Under the pieces are notes generated by a model. That model did not search any database, was not told the origin of the DNA, and was given only the letters and a program-made list of their open reading frames with translations. From the NCBI RefSeq assembly GCF_016862555.1, contig NZ_BONE01000076.1, positions 1-37,123 of the forward strand: 37,123 nucleotides of DNA. The letters are read 5' to 3'. The position numbers were made by a program, and so were the translations under genes. Below are positions 34,622-37,123 of this stretch, piece after piece (the first letter of the stretch is position 1; the number at the start of each line of letters is the position of its first letter). Source of the DNA: Asanoa siamensis. Its GTDB lineage: Bacteria > Actinomycetota > Actinomycetes > Mycobacteriales > Micromonosporaceae.

Positions 34622-35692
34622 GTGGATCTCGACGCCTACGTAGCCGAGCATGACGCGCAGTGGCGCCGGCTGGAACACCTCTCCGGCCGACGGCGGCTGC
34701 GGGCCGAGGAGGTCGACGAGCTCGTCACCCTCTACCAGCGCACGGCGACGCACCTGTCGGTGGTGCGCAGCCGTACCCCCGACCCCGCTCTGATCGCCCG
34801 GCTGTCGCGGCTCGTGCTGGCCAGCCGGTCGGCGATCTCGCCCGGGCCACGGATGCGGCTCGCCGACGTCGGCCGGTTCTTCACGGTCGGGTTCCCCCTG
34901 GCGGCGTACCGCGCGTGGCCGTGGTGGTCCGCGGTCGCCACGGGCTTCACCGCCCTGAGCTTCTTCCTGATGTTCTACACCGCCGGTCACCCGGAGGTGT
35001 CCAACGCGCTGATCGGCGACGAGGCGGCCCGGCGACTGGTCGAGACCGAGTTCGCCGCCTACTACTCGGAGTTCTCACCGGAGACGTTCGCGTTCTCGCT
35101 GTGGACCCACAACGCGTGGCTGTCGGTGCAGTGCCTGGCGTCGGGCGTGCTGATCCTGCCCGTGCTCTGGCTACTGTGGAACAACGCGCTGAACATCGGT
35201 CTGACCGGCGGCGTGATGATCCAGTACGGCGAGGCCGAGCAGTTCTTCAGCCTGATCACGCCGCACGGCCTGTTGGAGCTGACCGGCGTCTACGTGGCGG
35301 CCGGGGTGGGCCTGCGGATCGCCGGCGCGTGGATCCGCCCGCCGCGGCACCTGACCCGCACGCGCTCACTCGCCGCCGCCGGCCGCGAGGGCCTGTTGGT
35401 CGCGGTGGGGTTGGTCTTCCTGTTCCTGATCTCCGGCCTGATCGAGGCGTTCGTGACCCCGTCGACGCTGCCGCCGACGCTGAAGATCGTGATCGGCGCG
35501 CTCGCGTTCGTCGGCTTCCTCGGCTACGTCGTGCTGTTCGGCAACGCGGCCGAGCACGCGCTCAAGGCGAGGATCGAGGAGATTCCGATTCTTGACTCGG
35601 GCTCGTCGGCCGCGGGACCGTCGCTCCCGCCAGACACCGGGCCGGGCCCCGGGGGGCCCGTCCCTGCCGGGTCCGCGGCGGGCCGGCTCTAG
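34622..35692 (+). CDS. SpoIIM-like integral membrane protein
   Basis: 356 residues. A soluble N-terminus (VDLDAYVAEHDAQWRRLEHLSGRRRLRAEEVDELVTLYQRTATHLSVVRSR) is followed by about five membrane segments with family blocks FPLAAYRAWPWW, FSLWTHNAWLSVQCLASGVLILPVLWLLWNNALNIGLTGGVM, LITPHGLLELTGVYVAAGVGLRIAGAW and LVFLFLISGLIEAFVTPS. A Pro/Gly-rich tail follows. SpoIIM is part of the engulfment machinery in endospore formers; actinobacterial homologues are widespread and uncharacterised. It starts at GTG 34622. The TAG stop (35690-35692) lies within the 4-bp CTAG that borders the inserted IS701 element, so the coding sequence remains intact. Confidence 0.92.
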   Translation: MDLDAYVAEHDAQWRRLEHLSGRRRLRAEEVDELVTLYQRTATHLSVVRSRTPDPALIARLSRLVLASRSAISPGPRMRLADVGRFFTVGFPLAAYRAWPWWSAVATGFTALSFFLMFYTAGHPEVSNALIGDEAARRLVETEFAAYYSEFSPETFAFSLWTHNAWLSVQCLASGVLILPVLWLLWNNALNIGLTGGVMIQYGEAEQFFSLITPHGLLELTGVYVAAGVGLRIAGAWIRPPRHLTRTRSLAAAGREGLLVAVGLVFLFLISGLIEAFVTPSTLPPTLKIVIGALAFVGFLGYVVLFGNAAEHALKARIEEIPILDSGSSAAGPSLPPDTGPGPGGPVPAGSAAGRL

Positions 35693-35705
35693 TAGTGCTT
35701 TGTCA
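35693..35705 (+). repeat. IS701 left terminal inverted repeat
   Basis: TAGTGCTTTGTCA, a perfect inverted match to the right end. It directly follows the CTAG that contains the spoIIM stop codon. Confidence 0.9.
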
Positions 35706-35716
35706 CTTTCGGGTGG

Positions 35717-36997
35717 GTGACGGCGACAGGTGTATGCGGGTCTTGGTGTTGTGGTGTGGTGGATTCCGTTGCTGCTGATCGTCTCGGTGAGGATTTGGAC
35801 GCGTTCGTCGCGGACGTGTTCGCGTCGTTGACGCGTTCGGGCTGGCAGGAGCGTGCCGGTGACTATCTGCGTGGTCTGATGCTCGACGGGCGTCGTAAGT
35901 CGATCCAGCCGATGGCGGCCCGGCTGGCTGGGCCGCATGAGCAGGCGTTGAATCACTTCGTCACGAACAGTCCGTGGGCTGCCGCCGCGGTCCGTGAACG
36001 TCTCGCGGTCCGGATGGATGAGGCGGTCGGCCCGGCGGCGTGGGCCCTGGACGACACGGGCTGGCTCAAATGCGGGACGGCGTCGGTGGGCGTGGCCCGG
36101 CAGTACACGGGCACGGCCGGGAAAGTCACGAACTGCCAGATCGGGGTCAGTCTGAACCTAGTCACCGACAGTGCCTCCTGCCCGGTCGACTGGCGCCTGT
36201 TCGTCCCGGAGTCGTGGGATCCGGCCACGCCCGGCACCGGCGAACGCCGCCGGCGGGCCGCGATGCCGGCCGAGGCCAAGCATCAGGAGAAGTGGCGTCT
36301 CGGTTTGGAGATGATCGATGAAGCCATCGGTTGGGGCATCAGGCCACCGCTGATCGTCGCCGACGCCGGATACGGCGACGCCGCGCAGTTCCGTCAGAGC
36401 CTCGAAGACCGCGACCTGGCCTACGTCGTCGGCGTGAACAACGCACACACCGCGTTCACCGCCGAGGCCCGGCGCACCGCACCGCCCTACAAAGGCGCCG
36501 GCCGCAGACCGCCGCTGATCTATCGCGAAGCCGCACCCAGCCTCAAGACACACGTCCTGGAGATCGGCCGCCAGGCCGCCACGCCGGTCGCCTGGCGGTC
36601 AGGGTCACGACGCCGCGGCGGCAGAACCCGGACGATGCGCGGCCACTTCGTGTTCCTCCGGCTGCGGCCAGCCAGCCTGACCCACCGGCGAGCCGCCGAC
36701 TTCGGCGACCTACCGCTGCGCTGGCTGATCGCCGAATGGCCGCCCGGTGAACCCGAACCAACCCGATACTGGCTGTCGAACCTGCCCGAGAACACACCGA
36801 AACGGCGCCTGGTCCACCTGGCCAAACTACGCTGGCGCATCGAGCACGACTACCGAGAGATCAAGACCGGCCTCGGCCTCGACCACTACGAAGGCCGCAC
36901 CTGGCAAGGCTGGCACCACCACACCACCCTCGTCTCCGCCGCCCACGCCTTCCTCACCCTGCAACGCCTCGACCCAAAAACCCCAGCGCCGGAATGA
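35717..36997 (+). CDS. IS701-family DDE transposase
   Basis: Up to 426 residues. The catalytic aspartates are in AWALDDTGWLKCG (D112/D113) and LIVADAGYGD (D216). The glutamate is in the YREIK-type signature RWRIEHDYREIKTGLGLDHYEGRTWQGWHHH (E381). The N-terminal DNA-binding region contains LGEDLDAFVADVFASLTRSGWQERAGDYLRGLMLDGRRKS. The start is uncertain: GTG 35717 is the longest, while GTG 35756 or 35759 (VDSVAADRLGEDL) would resemble the family better. None has a good ribosome-binding site. The stop TGA at 36995-36997 overlaps the ATG of a small downstream frame that continues the usual transposase C-terminus. No inactivating mutation is visible in the catalytic core. Confidence 0.92.
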   Translation: MTATGVCGSWCCGVVDSVAADRLGEDLDAFVADVFASLTRSGWQERAGDYLRGLMLDGRRKSIQPMAARLAGPHEQALNHFVTNSPWAAAAVRERLAVRMDEAVGPAAWALDDTGWLKCGTASVGVARQYTGTAGKVTNCQIGVSLNLVTDSASCPVDWRLFVPESWDPATPGTGERRRRAAMPAEAKHQEKWRLGLEMIDEAIGWGIRPPLIVADAGYGDAAQFRQSLEDRDLAYVVGVNNAHTAFTAEARRTAPPYKGAGRRPPLIYREAAPSLKTHVLEIGRQAATPVAWRSGSRRRGGRTRTMRGHFVFLRLRPASLTHRRAADFGDLPLRWLIAEWPPGEPEPTRYWLSNLPENTPKRRLVHLAKLRWRIEHDYREIKTGLGLDHYEGRTWQGWHHHTTLVSAAHAFLTLQRLDPKTPAPE

Positions 36998-37113
36998 CTC
37001 TCTACGCCGTACTCCGACGCCTGCAACACCTGCTCGCCCGACTCATCGGAACCTGCCCCACCTGCCAAACCCAATTCCCGCAACGCATCCGCGCACCAGC
37101 AACAAGATCATGA
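36994..37113 (+). CDS. Small CxxC reading frame at the 3' end of the IS element
   Basis: A 39-residue frame (MTLYAVLRRLQHLLARLIG, then TCPTCQTQFPQRIRAPATRS) starting at ATG 36994 in a 4-bp ATGA overlap with the transposase stop. It ends at TGA 37111-37113 inside the right inverted repeat. The LYxVLRxLQxLLA...CPTC pattern looks like the C-terminal end of uninterrupted IS701 transposases. It may be a frameshifted tail, a translationally coupled second peptide, or a product of programmed frameshifting. Its expression is not shown. Confidence 0.55.
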   Translation: MTLYAVLRRLQHLLARLIGTCPTCQTQFPQRIRAPATRS

Positions 37114-37123
37114 CAAAGCACTA
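37111..37123 (-). repeat. IS701 right terminal inverted repeat
   Basis: TGACAAAGCACTA, the reverse complement of the left end. It ends on the final base of the window, so the right target-site copy cannot be seen. Confidence 0.9.

Larger units (their letters stand above)
35693..37123 (+). mobile_element. IS701-family insertion sequence, apparently complete
   Basis: A 1431-bp element bounded by perfect 13-bp terminal inverted repeats TAGTGCTTTGTCA (35693-35705 and 37111-37123). It encodes an IS701-type DDE transposase and a short overlapping C-terminal frame. The base sequence directly left of it is CTAG (35689-35692), which fits the YTAR 4-bp target preferred by this family. The expected matching CTAG on the right would be the next four bases beyond the window. 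It sits exactly between the spoIIM stop codon and the window end. AT-richer codons at the 5' end of its gene suggest an origin outside this host. Confidence 0.88.

Noticed and set aside
34614-34643. Short upstream reading frame ATG 34614 (MSAWISTPT) before the spoIIM-like gene
   Set aside because: It overlaps the spoIIM start in another frame, has no ribosome-binding site and is only nine codons. It is most likely chance.

Overview
The window is high-GC actinobacterial chromosome, most likely from the family Micromonosporaceae (an Actinoplanes/Micromonospora-type genome). The case rests on roughly 70% GC with strong third-position GC, many GTG starts, apparently leaderless genes, and marker neighbourhoods typical of that group: ftsE-ftsX-prfB, secA with an Rv3235-like gene, mtrA-mtrB-lpqB-comF, a long-form hpf, and a spoIIM-like/RDD/MoxR/DUF58 cluster. 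This assignment is inferred from gene content and order.

Layout, left to right. (1) 1-3.5 kb: ftsX, ftsE, prfB (RF2) and a PadR-family regulator, all on the minus strand. PadR has a hairpin terminator downstream and a perfect 19-bp palindrome upstream. (2) 3.6-10 kb: a membrane Ser/Thr kinase and tryptophan 2,3-dioxygenase (minus), a large helicase-associated/WYL-like protein (plus), and the proline-catabolic dehydrogenase pruA (minus). A perfect 17-bp inverted repeat separates the last two. (3) 10-13.2 kb: a multi-span membrane protein of unknown function, a DUF6912-like protein with a rhodanese (minus), a divergent Lrp/AsnC regulator, and a small excisionase-type HTH protein with a strong terminator. 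(4) 13.2-18.3 kb: a proline-rich Rv3235-like protein converges on secA. The 638 bp between them hold two terminators and a degenerate ~140-bp tandem repeat array. (5) 18.4-23.2 kb: two translationally coupled genes, each encoding two GNAT domains, then a YgiB/YgiC-like pair (small secreted protein plus glutathionylspermidine-synthase-like ATP-grasp enzyme). These run tail-to-tail into hpf. (6) 23.4-28.3 kb: the mtrA-mtrB-lpqB-comF operon (minus). (7) 28.5-33.6 kb: a tightly overlapping plus-strand operon encoding a membrane protein, DUF4129, DUF4350, MoxR ATPase and DUF58 proteins. It abuts an RDD membrane protein that is divergent from a SpoIIM-like membrane protein. (8) 35.69-37.12 kb: an IS701-family element inserted exactly at the stop codon of the spoIIM-like gene. 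Its right inverted repeat ends on the last base of the window, so the window edge may be an assembly break at a repeat.

Most of the window is conserved housekeeping and envelope biology: division (FtsEX), translation termination and hibernation (RF2, HPF), secretion (SecA), envelope signalling (MtrAB-LpqB) and a MoxR/DUF58 chaperone module. The least explained items are the ~140-bp repeat array next to secA, the three evenly spaced TAACG motifs in the secA/GNAT intergenic region, the YgiB/YgiC-like module, the MoxR-DUF58-RDD-SpoIIM neighbourhood, and the two-frame IS element that regenerates its host gene's stop codon. I do not see a defence system, prophage, CRISPR array, RNA gene or secondary-metabolite cluster.
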